Both the position numbers and the translations under genes were made by a program. Positions 8,540 to 18,880 of a stretch of 43,949 bases of DNA are shown here, piece after piece. This DNA is from Verrucomicrobiota bacterium (lineage in GTDB: Bacteria; Verrucomicrobiota; Verrucomicrobiia; Limisphaerales; SIBE01): positions 1 to 43,949 of the forward strand of contig VHCZ01000021.1 of the NCBI GenBank assembly GCA_016871535.1. The letters are read 5' to 3'. The stretch's first letter is position 1, and each line of letters begins with the position of its first letter. The notes under the pieces are model-generated. The model searched no databases. It was given only the letters and a program-made list of their open reading frames with translations, and was not told the DNA's origin.

Positions 8540-8606
8540 AACGTCCCGCTCATCCGTCCTACGGACACCCTCTCCCCCTCCGATGGGGAGAGGGACAGGG
8601 TACAAT
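8540..8606. repeat. Palindromic repeat family D, degenerate copy
   Basis: Contains the family core CCGTCCTACGGACACCCTCT followed by CCCCCTCCGATGGGGAGAGG. The same core occurs in polA (31382-31455) and, with GTCCGGAGGAC, in the J-domain gene (35887-35962). This copy is outside the likely coding limit of the pseudopilin gene. Confidence 0.7.
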
Positions 8607-8639
8607 GCCATTGAATTAACTCTGTGGAGTTCTCCTGCT

Positions 8640-8703
8640 CCTAATCCTAATCCTAATCCTAATCGTTCAGAGACAAGCGCTCTTCGAGTAAGAGTAAGAG
8701 TAG
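8640..8703. repeat. Two hexanucleotide arrays
   Basis: Four exact copies of CCTAAT (8640-8663) are followed after a short gap by about three copies of AGAGTA (roughly 8685-8703). They sit in the gap between the pseudopilin and beta-propeller genes. No gene is seen in 8411-8845. Confidence 0.85.
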
Positions 8704-8806
8704 GATTACGATGAAGAATCACGCTCAAAGTCCAATGCGCGAAGCCCTTCGCGGGATTCTCTCCTCGTTCTGGATGGGAATCAAACATGGATCAGGTCCA
8801 GCCTGG

Positions 8807-8836
8807 GGTAAGGCAGACCCGAAGGTCTGCCCTACC
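8807..8836. terminator. Hairpin downstream of the beta-propeller gene
   Basis: GGTAAGGCAGACC (8807-8819) pairs with GGTCTGCCCTACC (8824-8836), one mismatch, loop CGAA. It starts ten bases past the stop of the minus-strand propeller gene, so a terminator role is plausible, though no U-run follows and it may just be another dispersed palindrome (compare GTAGGCCTGCCGGTCTGCC near 41220). Confidence 0.45.
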
Positions 8837-8845
8837 GGACCGTCG

Positions 8846-11800
8846 TCATTGATTGATCGCAATGCGCGTGACGCCGTATGGGCCCAGCGGAATCCACAGC
8901 CCGCGATCCCGCGTGCCGGTCGCGAACTCCAAATTGTAGCCGATGCATCCGAGCGGCGCGCCGGTTGCGCGCAGCTTCAACTCCGACGGATTGGAGGCGT
9001 CGTACAACTGGATCTTGTTGTTCACTTGCGCGGCCAGCAGATCTCCGAACTTCCGCAAATCGTTCGCCGGCGAGGTCAAGGCCGTGGAACTCAGCCGGGT
9101 GAATTTGCCCGTGTCGGCCAGGGTCCAGACTTCCAATGAGCCGGCAGTGCTTCCGGTGCTTCCCGGAGCGGGCGCCGGCTTCGTCGCGTCCACGACTTTC
9201 GGTTCCGTTGTCGGAGCGCTGGCGGCCCGGACATCGAGCACTTGCCCGATGAACAGATTCGCATCGTTTGCGAGCACGGGGTGCGGCCAGGTCTGAGGCA
9301 ACTGAATCGAATCGACGCCGTGCGTCGCGACGCCGTCGTAAGCCACCGCATCGAGGTACTCCCTCATGTCCGTCCATTTCTCAACGTCCGTGTAACGATA
9401 GCCCTGCGTGTAGAGCAACTGGCCTTTGTGCGCGACGCCGATGAGCGCGCCCGGAAGGGCGACAGGTTTCCGCACGCTCGGCTCTTTCGGATCGGCGTAG
9501 TTGATCACGTCGAGGAAATAGCGCTGCGCCCAGACCCCGGGGGCCGGTTCGATCGTTGGTTTTGTGCTATCAATCCAATGCGGCGGCTTGAGGTAAGGCA
9601 AGTACTCCGAGGCCTGGTGACTGAGGTAAACCAGGCCATCGACCGCGAACGCTTTGCTGAAGCTCCACCAATAGTTGGTTCCGTTGACTTTGACTTCCGA
9701 GAGGAAGGCCGGCTGACCGGCGTTCGCCACGTCGTAAGCCACGAAGATCGCTTCGGAACTGCCCCGCCACGGCGCAAAGCCAATGCGTGAATCGATCGGG
9801 GCGGCGATCCTGGGCGAGCCGACCGCGGAGTCCTCAGCCAGAATCCGCCACGGTCCGCCGTAGCTGCTCGTATTCCAAACGAGCACGCCCGGTTTCGGCC
9901 AGAGCGCGGTGAGCGAAGACCAATAGCGGTTTTCGAATTGGGTTTTGGTTTGGCTCAGCAGCGTTACCTCCGGCAGTTTCGAGAGATCGTAAATCGAGAG
10001 GGTCAGAGCGGCTTCATTCGTCCTCACGAGACGCCAGGAGCTGGCCGCCGGATCTTTTTCCCACACGTATTCCGTGGACTTGCCTTGCGCGACGTAGAGG
10101 CGCTGGTGGCGGGCTGCTGCTCCCAAGAACGGCACGTCCGACAGGCTCACATGTTTCAGGACCTTGGATGGATCATCGGCCTGAACCACGCGCAGCGACA
10201 CTGGGGTATTCCATTGCGAACTGATTTCGATCAGGTGTTGCCCTTCGAGATAAACTCGGTCCGCGGCCCAGGAGAGTTCCGTCGAGGAAACCACGCGCGG
10301 ACGATCGCGATCCGTGGCATCAACGCTCAACAGCTCTTGCCCGGAGACGGAGAGGATGCGGTCCCGGTGAATGGTCGCGCGGCGGGGTTGAAGTTCGTGC
10401 TCGATCGCGCCGCGCTTGCGAAGCGTGTCGCGTTCCAGGTCGATCAGGTGAACGCCTTGGAAATAGCCGTCCGCTCCGTAAGTGGAGTAGGGCACCAGCA
10501 GCAGCTTCTCCTCCGGCAGGACGCCGAAAGCTTTCTCATCGTAGTTCGCCTCGCTGGATGAATATTGCTCGCCGAGGATGACTTTGCTCAGAAGCGAAGG
10601 TTTGGCGGGATTTTCAACGTCGAAAAGCTGGACGGCCGTCCGCCAGCCCGCCGTATTGTCCAGCCCGATGGTCACGAGCCGGCCATTCAGCGGCTGGATG
10701 TAGGTCGAGTAGCCCGGAATCTCCAGCTCGGAAACCTTCTTGGGATTGGCCGGATCGGAAAGATCGATGATCCAGAGCGGGTCGATCCGGAAAAACGTGA
10801 CCGCGTAGAGCAAATCGCCGTCGAAGCGCGTGGCGTGCAGTTGCTCGCGCTCGATGATCTTGAGGACGGCCAGGTGCTTGGGGGATTTGGGATCGGCCAG
10901 CGAATACGTTTCGACCTGGGTGGAGGGATTGTTCCGCGTTAAATTCCAGGTCTCCGTGACCGCCGAGAACGTGGTGCCGTCGAGGTTCATCTTGAACTTG
11001 TCCTTGACCTTGCCCGTGGCCGGAATGCTCGAAAGCTTCCGCATCGTGCCGTCCGGCGCGGAGATGTCGAAGACGTGGATGAGAGAGTTTCCGTTCCAGG
11101 AATTCTGATTGGGCGCCGGGGCGGCCACAAAAAGGTATTGGTCGGTGGCCATGATGGCATTGATGTTTTGATACATCCCGCTTGAAACCCATTCCTTGGA
11201 TTTGACGGCCGGTTTGGCGAAGTCGCTGAGATCGAAGGAAGTCACCTGGCTGCCCCATTCCCACGCTTCTTGAGGTCGGCCGCCAGGTTTAGCGGGCAGC
11301 AGCATGGGCTGGTAGCGTTCGGACACGACGTAGAGCGCGGTGCCGACGAGGCGGCTTTCGCGGATTTGTCCGGAAATGGCGAGTTCGGCGACGGGCGCGG
11401 GCTGTCCATCCTTCACTTCCAGGAGCATGAGTTCGCTCTCGGCGGTTGGGCCCCAATTGCAATTGTCTCGCGCGAGCAAAACCACCTGGCTCGATCCCAG
11501 CAGGTACATCTGCTCGCCGGCCGCCGGGAGGTTGAACGTCCCGCGAACCACCGGCTTGTCCGGCTGCGCAATGTCGATGACCTGAAGCCCGCGGTACTGA
11601 TTGAAAAAGTAAAGCGTGTCACCGTTGAGCTTCCAGATGTCCGATTCGACGACGCTGCGCGCGGCCGACCCTGACGCGTTCTCAGCGGGGGCAGCCACTT
11701 TGGCGCGATCATCGAAAGCCGTCGCCATCGGCGGCGCGGCGGCGAGATTGTTGTTCCCGACGCCGCTAACCGCGAACTGGATGGAATTCGTGCCCTTGAA

Positions 11801-12178
11801 AAATGTGGCTGGGATGGTCTCGGTAGTGTCGCCGCGGGCGCGAATCAACTCCATCGTCTCGGTGCGCGGGATGCGGAAGGTGACCGCCTTCACGGGCGTT
11901 GTGAACTCGGACATGCGCTGGATCGCGCGTGGATCCCACGCGCCGCTGCCGACGCGAAGCCGGGATTCCAACACGACGGTTTTGACGTCAGCCGACACAT
12001 CGACCGTCACCACGATATTCGTGCCGTCGAGCCGGATGGATTGGATGGCCACCAGACTGCCCGGGAGAATTCCTCCGGGGTTGCTGCCAGGCGTTTGGCC
12101 CTGGACGTGCTGAGCGGACTGAAGTGCCAGTCCGAGGAGCAATGCCAGGATTGAGTTTTGGAATTTGGTACGTCTCAT
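8846..12178 (-). CDS. Large secreted beta-propeller protein
   Basis: 1110 residues beginning at ATG 12178. A signal peptide is visible (basic MRRTK, hydrophobic ILALLLGLALQSA, cleavage near VQG-Q). Residues about 150-1080 repeat the pattern of the C-terminal beta-propeller family (Beta_propel, PF09826): WKLNGDTLYFFNQYRGLQVI, IDLSDPANPKKVSELEIPGY and several further blades with DVENPAKP-type turns. The family is extracytoplasmic and of unknown biochemical role; a propeller of this size suggests a binding or scaffold function at the cell surface. It lies between the ABC ATPase and the pseudopilin gene, same strand. No enzyme motif was seen. Confidence 0.8.
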   Translation of the reverse strand: MRRTKFQNSILALLLGLALQSAQHVQGQTPGSNPGGILPGSLVAIQSIRLDGTNIVVTVDVSADVKTVVLESRLRVGSGAWDPRAIQRMSEFTTPVKAVTFRIPRTETMELIRARGDTTETIPATFFKGTNSIQFAVSGVGNNNLAAAPPMATAFDDRAKVAAPAENASGSAARSVVESDIWKLNGDTLYFFNQYRGLQVIDIAQPDKPVVRGTFNLPAAGEQMYLLGSSQVVLLARDNCNWGPTAESELMLLEVKDGQPAPVAELAISGQIRESRLVGTALYVVSERYQPMLLPAKPGGRPQEAWEWGSQVTSFDLSDFAKPAVKSKEWVSSGMYQNINAIMATDQYLFVAAPAPNQNSWNGNSLIHVFDISAPDGTMRKLSSIPATGKVKDKFKMNLDGTTFSAVTETWNLTRNNPSTQVETYSLADPKSPKHLAVLKIIEREQLHATRFDGDLLYAVTFFRIDPLWIIDLSDPANPKKVSELEIPGYSTYIQPLNGRLVTIGLDNTAGWRTAVQLFDVENPAKPSLLSKVILGEQYSSSEANYDEKAFGVLPEEKLLLVPYSTYGADGYFQGVHLIDLERDTLRKRGAIEHELQPRRATIHRDRILSVSGQELLSVDATDRDRPRVVSSTELSWAADRVYLEGQHLIEISSQWNTPVSLRVVQADDPSKVLKHVSLSDVPFLGAAARHQRLYVAQGKSTEYVWEKDPAASSWRLVRTNEAALTLSIYDLSKLPEVTLLSQTKTQFENRYWSSLTALWPKPGVLVWNTSSYGGPWRILAEDSAVGSPRIAAPIDSRIGFAPWRGSSEAIFVAYDVANAGQPAFLSEVKVNGTNYWWSFSKAFAVDGLVYLSHQASEYLPYLKPPHWIDSTKPTIEPAPGVWAQRYFLDVINYADPKEPSVRKPVALPGALIGVAHKGQLLYTQGYRYTDVEKWTDMREYLDAVAYDGVATHGVDSIQLPQTWPHPVLANDANLFIGQVLDVRAASAPTTEPKVVDATKPAPAPGSTGSTAGSLEVWTLADTGKFTRLSSTALTSPANDLRKFGDLLAAQVNNKIQLYDASNPSELKLRATGAPLGCIGYNLEFATGTRDRGLWIPLGPYGVTRIAINQ

Positions 12179-12235
12179 ATGCGATTCGGTTTGAATTAAG
12201 ACTTCATCAACTACTCACAGTGGGATACCGCCAAA

Positions 12236-12298
12236 GGAATGGACGCGAAACCGAAGCGGCAGTCCCTGCGTTTGATTCGCGTGCATTGGCGTCCATTC
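12236..12298. repeat. Inverted GAATGGACGC repeat
   Basis: GAATGGACGCGAA near 12237 is matched in inverse by TTCGCG...GCGTCCATTC ending at 12298. It is a short dispersed palindrome in the 190-bp gap before the propeller gene. Nothing else is seen in 12179-12368. Confidence 0.6.
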
Positions 12299-12368
12299 AC
12301 GGTTGAACCGAAAGATCTCTGCTGGCGTTTTCATCAGGAATCCGGTCGCTTCATCTTCGGTGTCACCT

Positions 12369-13295
12369 TCACTCGACTCGGGCCGCTTCAAAGTCCTCCC
12401 GCGTGTTTTGCCCGACGACCTCGATGAAGATTTCTTCGAGGCTCATGGGAAAAATCTGCACCCGCACACCGGGCCTGGTTTTCAGAGATTCAAAGTATTG
12501 ATGGTCCGCATGCCGAGTAATCGCGGTCACGACTGGTCCTGCCGTTTCGGTTCTTGTCGCGCCGGGGATGGACAAATTCTGCGGTGGAGAATCACCCGGG
12601 AAAATGATTTGAACGCGCCGGGTGCTGGCCTGCAGTTCATCCAGCCGGGCGCTCAGCAACAGTCGCCCTCGATCCATAAACCCGATGCACTCCGCGATCC
12701 GTTCCACATCCGCCGTGACGTGCGTGCTGAAAAGCACGGTGCAACCTTCGCCCCGGCTGATCACGCTCACCAACTCTTCGACCAATTCCCGCCGCGCGAT
12801 CGGATCGAGTCCGGCCGCCGGCTCATCCAGGAGCAACACTTCCGGTTGCGGGGCCAAAGCCAGAGCAATGGCGGCTTTTCTTTGTTCGCCGTTCGAAAGC
12901 CGGCCGACCGCGCGATTCCAGGGCAATAACCAGCGGCGCGCCAGGTCGGTGATCACGTCCTGATTCCAGCGCTCGTAGAAATGCGACACGTACCGGCAAA
13001 GTTCACCAAGGGTCATCCAACTGGGAAGCTGTTCGGTTTGGGAGACGTAAGCGATCCGTGATCTCGACCCGCGAGGCGCGTTCCAGAGATTCGATCCAAG
13101 AAGCAGAGCCGTCCCGTGGTCCGGCCTCAAGAGACCCATCAAGAGGCGCAAGGCGGTCGTCTTTCCGGCCCCATTCCGCCCCATGAGTCCGAACACAGCG
13201 CCGCGCTCGACCTGGAGATCCAGACCGCTGACCGCAACCGCACCGCCAGGGAATGCCTTGGTCAAATCGATCGCTTGAATGGCGTAGTCCTTCAT
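12369..13295 (-). CDS. ABC transporter ATP-binding protein (YtrB-like)
   Basis: 308 residues with one ABC nucleotide-binding domain: Walker A GRNGAGKTT (about residues 39-47), Q-loop in YVSQTEQLP, signature LSNGEQRK (degenerate relative to LSGGQ), Walker B VLLLDEPAAGLD and switch His in FSTHVT. About 90 C-terminal residues form an accessory domain typical of ATPases that drive ABC-2 permeases. It starts six bases after the stop of the GntR gene and is evidently co-transcribed with it. The expected permease is not next to it; the nearest candidate is 6224-7117. The LSNGE signature is common in this subfamily and need not mean loss of activity. Confidence 0.9.
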   Translation of the reverse strand: MKDYAIQAIDLTKAFPGGAVAVSGLDLQVERGAVFGLMGRNGAGKTTALRLLMGLLRPDHGTALLLGSNLWNAPRGSRSRIAYVSQTEQLPSWMTLGELCRYVSHFYERWNQDVITDLARRWLLPWNRAVGRLSNGEQRKAAIALALAPQPEVLLLDEPAAGLDPIARRELVEELVSVISRGEGCTVLFSTHVTADVERIAECIGFMDRGRLLLSARLDELQASTRRVQIIFPGDSPPQNLSIPGATRTETAGPVVTAITRHADHQYFESLKTRPGVRVQIFPMSLEEIFIEVVGQNTREDFEAARVE

Positions 13296-13301
13296 CGCGT
13301 T

Positions 13302-13730
13302 TCAGCTTCTGTTATCGCCGCGTTTTTGGGCGAAGGTTCCCAGGTCCCGGCCTGCGATGTCGTTAAACTCTTCATTGAGCACGCGCAATACCACTTCCGG
13401 TGTAGCGCCCATCTGGGCGGCCTCGACGGCAAGCTGCCGGGCCAGGCGGCGCAACGCTTTTTCGCGTTCGCGGTCGGAAAGGCGGGTCGAGCCTTCGGCC
13501 ACGAAGGCTCCTTTGCCGTGACGCATTTCGATGACTTGCTCATGTTCGAGTTCCGAGTAAGCCTTGACCACCGTCGTTGGATTCACCGCCAGCTTCTGCG
13601 CAAGTTCCCGGATCGAAGGCAACTGATCGCCCGGGCGCAACGTGCCAGACGCCACGTAATATTTGATCTGATCCATCACCTGCCGGTAAACCGGCAAACC
13701 GGAGTGCGGATCGATCTGGAAATGGAGCAT
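13302..13730 (-). CDS. GntR-family regulator, YtrA subfamily
   Basis: 142 residues. The N-terminal winged helix is clear (GLPVYRQVMDQIKYYVASG, LPSIRELAQKLAVNPTTVVK, HGKGAFV). The effector domain is only about 60 residues, which is diagnostic of the short YtrA type rather than FadR or HutC types. YtrA regulators usually repress their own operon encoding an ABC exporter, matching the adjacent ATPase gene. Start ATG 13730 has AAAGG six to ten bases upstream. A sigma70-like promoter and a palindromic operator overlap just upstream, supporting autoregulation. Confidence 0.9.
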   Translation of the reverse strand: MLHFQIDPHSGLPVYRQVMDQIKYYVASGTLRPGDQLPSIRELAQKLAVNPTTVVKAYSELEHEQVIEMRHGKGAFVAEGSTRLSDREREKALRRLARQLAVEAAQMGATPEVVLRVLNEEFNDIAGRDLGTFAQKRGDNRS

Positions 13731-13756
13731 GGTTGCCTTTTCTCAGTCCGTTGAGT

Positions 13757-13774
13757 GTATGATAACACCCATAC
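13757..13774. promoter_or_regulatory. Palindromic operator, probable YtrA-type site
   Basis: GTATG-8-CATAC forms a dyad (extending to TGTATG/CATACA at 13756-13775). It overlaps the -10 box of the regulator promoter, an arrangement expected for repression of its own operon. The assignment to the GntR protein is inference. Confidence 0.6.
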
Positions 13775-13786
13775 AGTAAGTGTCAA
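13759..13786 (-). promoter_or_regulatory. Sigma70-type promoter of the GntR-ABC operon
   Basis: On the minus strand TTGACA (13786-13781, perfect consensus) and TATCAT (13764-13759) are separated by 16 bases. Transcription would begin near 13752, about 20 bases before the GntR start codon. This is the clearest promoter in the window. Confidence 0.7.
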
Positions 13787-14079
13787 CTGGAACTTTTTTT
13801 GCCCCCCTGATCCTTGTTGTCTTGTCGGCAGCGTGAGCTTGAAACTGACAAACGACGGAGTTCTGCCTGGTGGCAGCGTGACGCCGAATCTGAATTTCGG
13901 AGGGCTGCAAGTGCCGATCTCATTCCGGGTGAGCTCAAGCGGCGTCGCTTCGTTCTCCGGCAACAAATCGGTCGATTCCGGCTGGGTGAGGTTCTGCGAC
14001 TCGCCCGCGCCCTCGGCATCGTTCTTCAATCAGAACCCGCCGAATCCGCCGGAAGGCGACCTGGTGAATGCGTTCCTAT

Positions 14080-14108
14080 CTGTGTGAATCCGTGTGATCC
14101 GTGGTCAA
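14080..14108. repeat. Dispersed CACGGAT-type repeat, partial copy
   Basis: TGTGTGAATCCGTGTGATCC followed by GTGGTCAAA is the closing part of the same repeat seen whole at 4332-4413 and 29053-29135. Confidence 0.7.
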
Positions 14109-14109
14109 A

Positions 14110-14300
14110 TTTCAAATCTCTTTCGCTAGGTTTCAGCCCTGACAGAGCGCTCAATCGCCATGCCAGAATGTCATCTGCATGGCCCGTGAACAGTGTGAGC
14201 CTCGAAAGTCGGTGAAGTTGAGGGAGCAGATTGTCGTCTTTGATCCCCAACTCGGCGAGCTCCACTCCGATTACGCGGACGTCCTGGAATGCCGGCCTGC
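14110..14300 (-). pseudogene. Remnant of a DUF5615/PIN-like toxin gene
   Basis: The minus strand reads VIGVELAELGIKDDNLLPQL then HRLSRLTLFTGHADD, which resembles the middle and C-terminal part of small DUF5615-type PIN-like proteins (LGVKDD...LLPLLHRL...TFFTRD). The expected catalytic Asp context TRD is altered to TGH and there is no start or intact N-terminus. It is a decayed fragment in an 850-bp gap (13755-14607) otherwise filled with repeats. Assignment is tentative. Confidence 0.35.
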
Positions 14301-14450
14301 TAATCGGACGGCCTCTGCGACGGCCGCGCGCGGCACTCGGCCACGCCATTCCTTCACGATCTTATCGTTTCATAGGACGACGCAAAGGATGCGCGCGACA
14401 AGCGGCGAAGGCAAATCGCCTTCGCGGCTGCCAGCAATTCTGCCCTTGAA

Positions 14451-14518
14451 CCGGAGTGCCGGTCTCCGATCCGGCAAGGTTCCGCTTCGAGTCGTGCCGG
14501 GCCGGAGGCCGGCACTCC
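14451..14518. repeat. Inverted GGAGTGCCGG/CCGGCACTCC repeat
   Basis: CCGGAGTGCCGGTCTCCG (14451-14468) and CGGAGGCCGGCACTCC (14503-14518) form a hairpin. A half-copy GGGCCGGAGGCCGGCGCTCC is found near 16192-16212, downstream of the FG-GAP gene. Confidence 0.7.
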
Positions 14519-14607
14519 AATCCCGGTTCTGGAGTACCCTCCTAAAGTCCGTTTCGTTGCCGTAAGTCGTTGCTCACTTCGGAACGTTGTCCTAAGTTCG
14601 CGTCCCG

Positions 14608-16185
14608 ATGCGCCGATCCGTCCTCAACGTAGGACAGGCTTGCAGCCTGTCTCACCGAGTTTCGCTCTTGGGACGCGTTTGGCTGAGCTTGTTGACGGTC
14701 CTGCCTTCGACTTGGGGTCAAACAGAGCCGGCCACCACGCGTGAATTTCAGCGAGGCAAGGAACTGGCGCAACGGTACTGCGCTACCTGCCACCTTTTTC
14801 CCGACCCAAATCTCCTGGATCGATCCACCTGGCAGAAAGGCACCATGCCGTTCCTGCGAGGCCGGCTGGGCATTGACCGCCTCGACCCAACCGATCCGGA
14901 TCACCGCGTCGTCTTGGACGAATGGCAACTCGTCTGGAAGTACTACTTCGCCGCCGCGCCGGAGAAAGCCTTGCCGCTAGGACCGCGCGCGCCCATTCAA
15001 ATGGACCTGAAGAGATTCTCCGTCGTGAATCCCGGATACCGGCCCGGCCAACGTTTCGTCACGCTCACGCAAATCGATCCGGCAACCTGCCGGATTTACG
15101 TCGGCAACGCCCAGACCAAAACGCTCGATGTGCTCGACGCCAGTGGGAAACTGCTTTCGTCGCTCGCGGTGGAAAGCCCTCCAGTTGGACTGGCGCGGCG
15201 TTCCAGCGGCTGGTTTTGCACGTTGATTGGGCGTGTGCCGCCGCACGATCAGCGATTGGGCAAAGTGATTCAGCTCGACAACAAAGGCGACACATTTGCC
15301 TGGCGCGCCGACGCGCTGGCCAACCTCGGGCGGCCCACTCACTCCGCATTTGGTGATCTGAACGGCGATGGCCGCGAAGACCTCGTGGTTTCTGGTTTTG
15401 GAAACATCATGGGCGAGTTGGCGTGGTACGAGCAGCGAAGCGACGGCGGGTACATTCCTCACGTGATCTATGATCGCCCGGGCGCCGTGCGCACTGAGCT
15501 GTTCGATTTCAACAAGGATGGCCACCTGGACATCCTCGTCCTGATGGCTCAGGCGAAGGAAGGCATTTACCTGTTGCTGAACAACGGCCACGGCCAATTC
15601 ACCGAGAAACCCGTCGTGGAGCAGCACCCGGTTTGGGGCTACGCGGGATTCCAACTGGTTGATTTCAACAAGGACGGTTTCATGGATGTGCTGACAGCCA
15701 ACGGCGACAATGGCGAATATCCGTCGTGCCTGAAAAATTACCATGGCATCCGGCTTTATTTGAACGACGGGCAAACTCGTTTTCGGGAAGCTTTCTTCTA
15801 CCCGCTCAATGGCGCGTTCAAAGCCGTGGCGGCGGATTTCGACCTGGACGGCGACTCCGACATCGCGGCGATCTCGTATTTTCCGGACTACGAATCGTCG
15901 CCGGAAGAAAGCTTCGTCTATCTCGAAAACAAAGGCGGCCTGAAGTTTGACGCGTTCTCATTTCCGGAAAGCGTTTCGGGCCGCTGGCTCGTGATGGACG
16001 CCGGGGATGTCGATGGCGACGGCGATCCGGACATCGTGCTCGGCGCGGCCAACCGCACGCCGTATAAAGTGAACCCCGCGCTTTACGAGAAATGGCAGAA
16101 CGACGGCCCTTCCATTTTGATACTGAAGAATGAAGTCATTTCAGGACGGCGTTCACCAGCCCGGCGGATCGATTGCGGTCTCTGA
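14608..16185 (+). CDS. Secreted cytochrome c / FG-GAP (VCBS) repeat protein
   Basis: 525 residues. After a hydrophobic export segment (LGRVWLSLLTVLPSTWG) comes a haem-binding site CATCH near residue 59 with FPDPNLLD, then a long propeller of FG-GAP/VCBS repeats with calcium-type loops: DLNGDGREDLVV, DFNKDGHLDILV, DFNKDGFMDVLT, DVDGDGDPDIVL. Such proteins are periplasmic or surface-located and common in Verrucomicrobiota; the partner or substrate is unknown. The first 20 residues (NVGQACSLSHR) are encoded by a dispersed palindrome copy at 14629-14655. Translation may instead start at a TTG near 14668, which would exclude the repeat. Confidence 0.82.
   Translation: MRRSVLNVGQACSLSHRVSLLGRVWLSLLTVLPSTWGQTEPATTREFQRGKELAQRYCATCHLFPDPNLLDRSTWQKGTMPFLRGRLGIDRLDPTDPDHRVVLDEWQLVWKYYFAAAPEKALPLGPRAPIQMDLKRFSVVNPGYRPGQRFVTLTQIDPATCRIYVGNAQTKTLDVLDASGKLLSSLAVESPPVGLARRSSGWFCTLIGRVPPHDQRLGKVIQLDNKGDTFAWRADALANLGRPTHSAFGDLNGDGREDLVVSGFGNIMGELAWYEQRSDGGYIPHVIYDRPGAVRTELFDFNKDGHLDILVLMAQAKEGIYLLLNNGHGQFTEKPVVEQHPVWGYAGFQLVDFNKDGFMDVLTANGDNGEYPSCLKNYHGIRLYLNDGQTRFREAFFYPLNGAFKAVAADFDLDGDSDIAAISYFPDYESSPEESFVYLENKGGLKFDAFSFPESVSGRWLVMDAGDVDGDGDPDIVLGAANRTPYKVNPALYEKWQNDGPSILILKNEVISGRRSPARRIDCGL
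14629..14655. repeat. Short dispersed palindrome, second copy
   Basis: GTAGGACAGGCTTGCAGCCT followed by GTCTCAC differs by only a few bases from the copy at 2726-2754. It overlaps the predicted N-terminal coding region of the FG-GAP gene. Confidence 0.8.
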
Positions 16186-16199
16186 TCGAGCCGGGCCGG

Positions 16200-16464
16200 A
16201 GGCCGGCGCTCCAGTGCCATGAAACGTCCACAACGGGAGCGATTCAGCTTTCGGTTCCCGTTCCGCCAAGTCGAGCCGGCAAAGGTTGTCGGAAAAATAG
16301 TTCGCGACATAGAGCCGCGAACCAGCCACAGCAACGGCGCGGGGACCTTGGCCGGAAAGCGGCACTCGTTTGCGGACGCGAACCGGGTGCTGGGGCGGCC
16401 GGGAGATGTTGCGTCCGTCATTGGCGTAGGCGCCGATTCTGAGATTGAAGAAGCTCGCCATCAA
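16200..16464 (-). pseudogene. Fragment of a YVTN-like beta-propeller protein
   Basis: The minus-strand frame contains VPLSGQGPRAVAVAGSRLYV then ANYFSDNLCRLDLA, the blade signature of YVTN/lactonase-like propeller proteins. It has no signal peptide and stops in a repeat (about 16192-16212) after about 60 meaningful codons. The remaining part of 16186-16740 shows no further gene I can support. Confidence 0.4.
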
Positions 16465-16740
16465 TCACACACGGTTCCACGCCCCGCCGCCCCGCCGCCG
16501 TTTGGGCTCCTGGAGGACAAACTGGAGCCTTCTGTGCGTCCGAGCGGCCTTCAGGCATCGTTCAGGAATTGCGCAATGCGAAATCCGGGCCGTTACTTCA
16601 CCTTATTGACGGGCTGATCCGGATGCGCGGGGTTGGGGATGACTCGGTTTCGCGCGCAGTCCATCCTTCTGTTCAGCGGTTTTCATGACGCCGGTATTCT
16701 CGCTCGCCTGAATCAAAACGCCAACCGTCAAGTGATTTGT

Positions 16741-18840
<2,100 letters not shown>

Positions 18841-18880
18841 CTACCACGCGCCGCAGATCGTTTGGAGCGGATTCTTCCGG

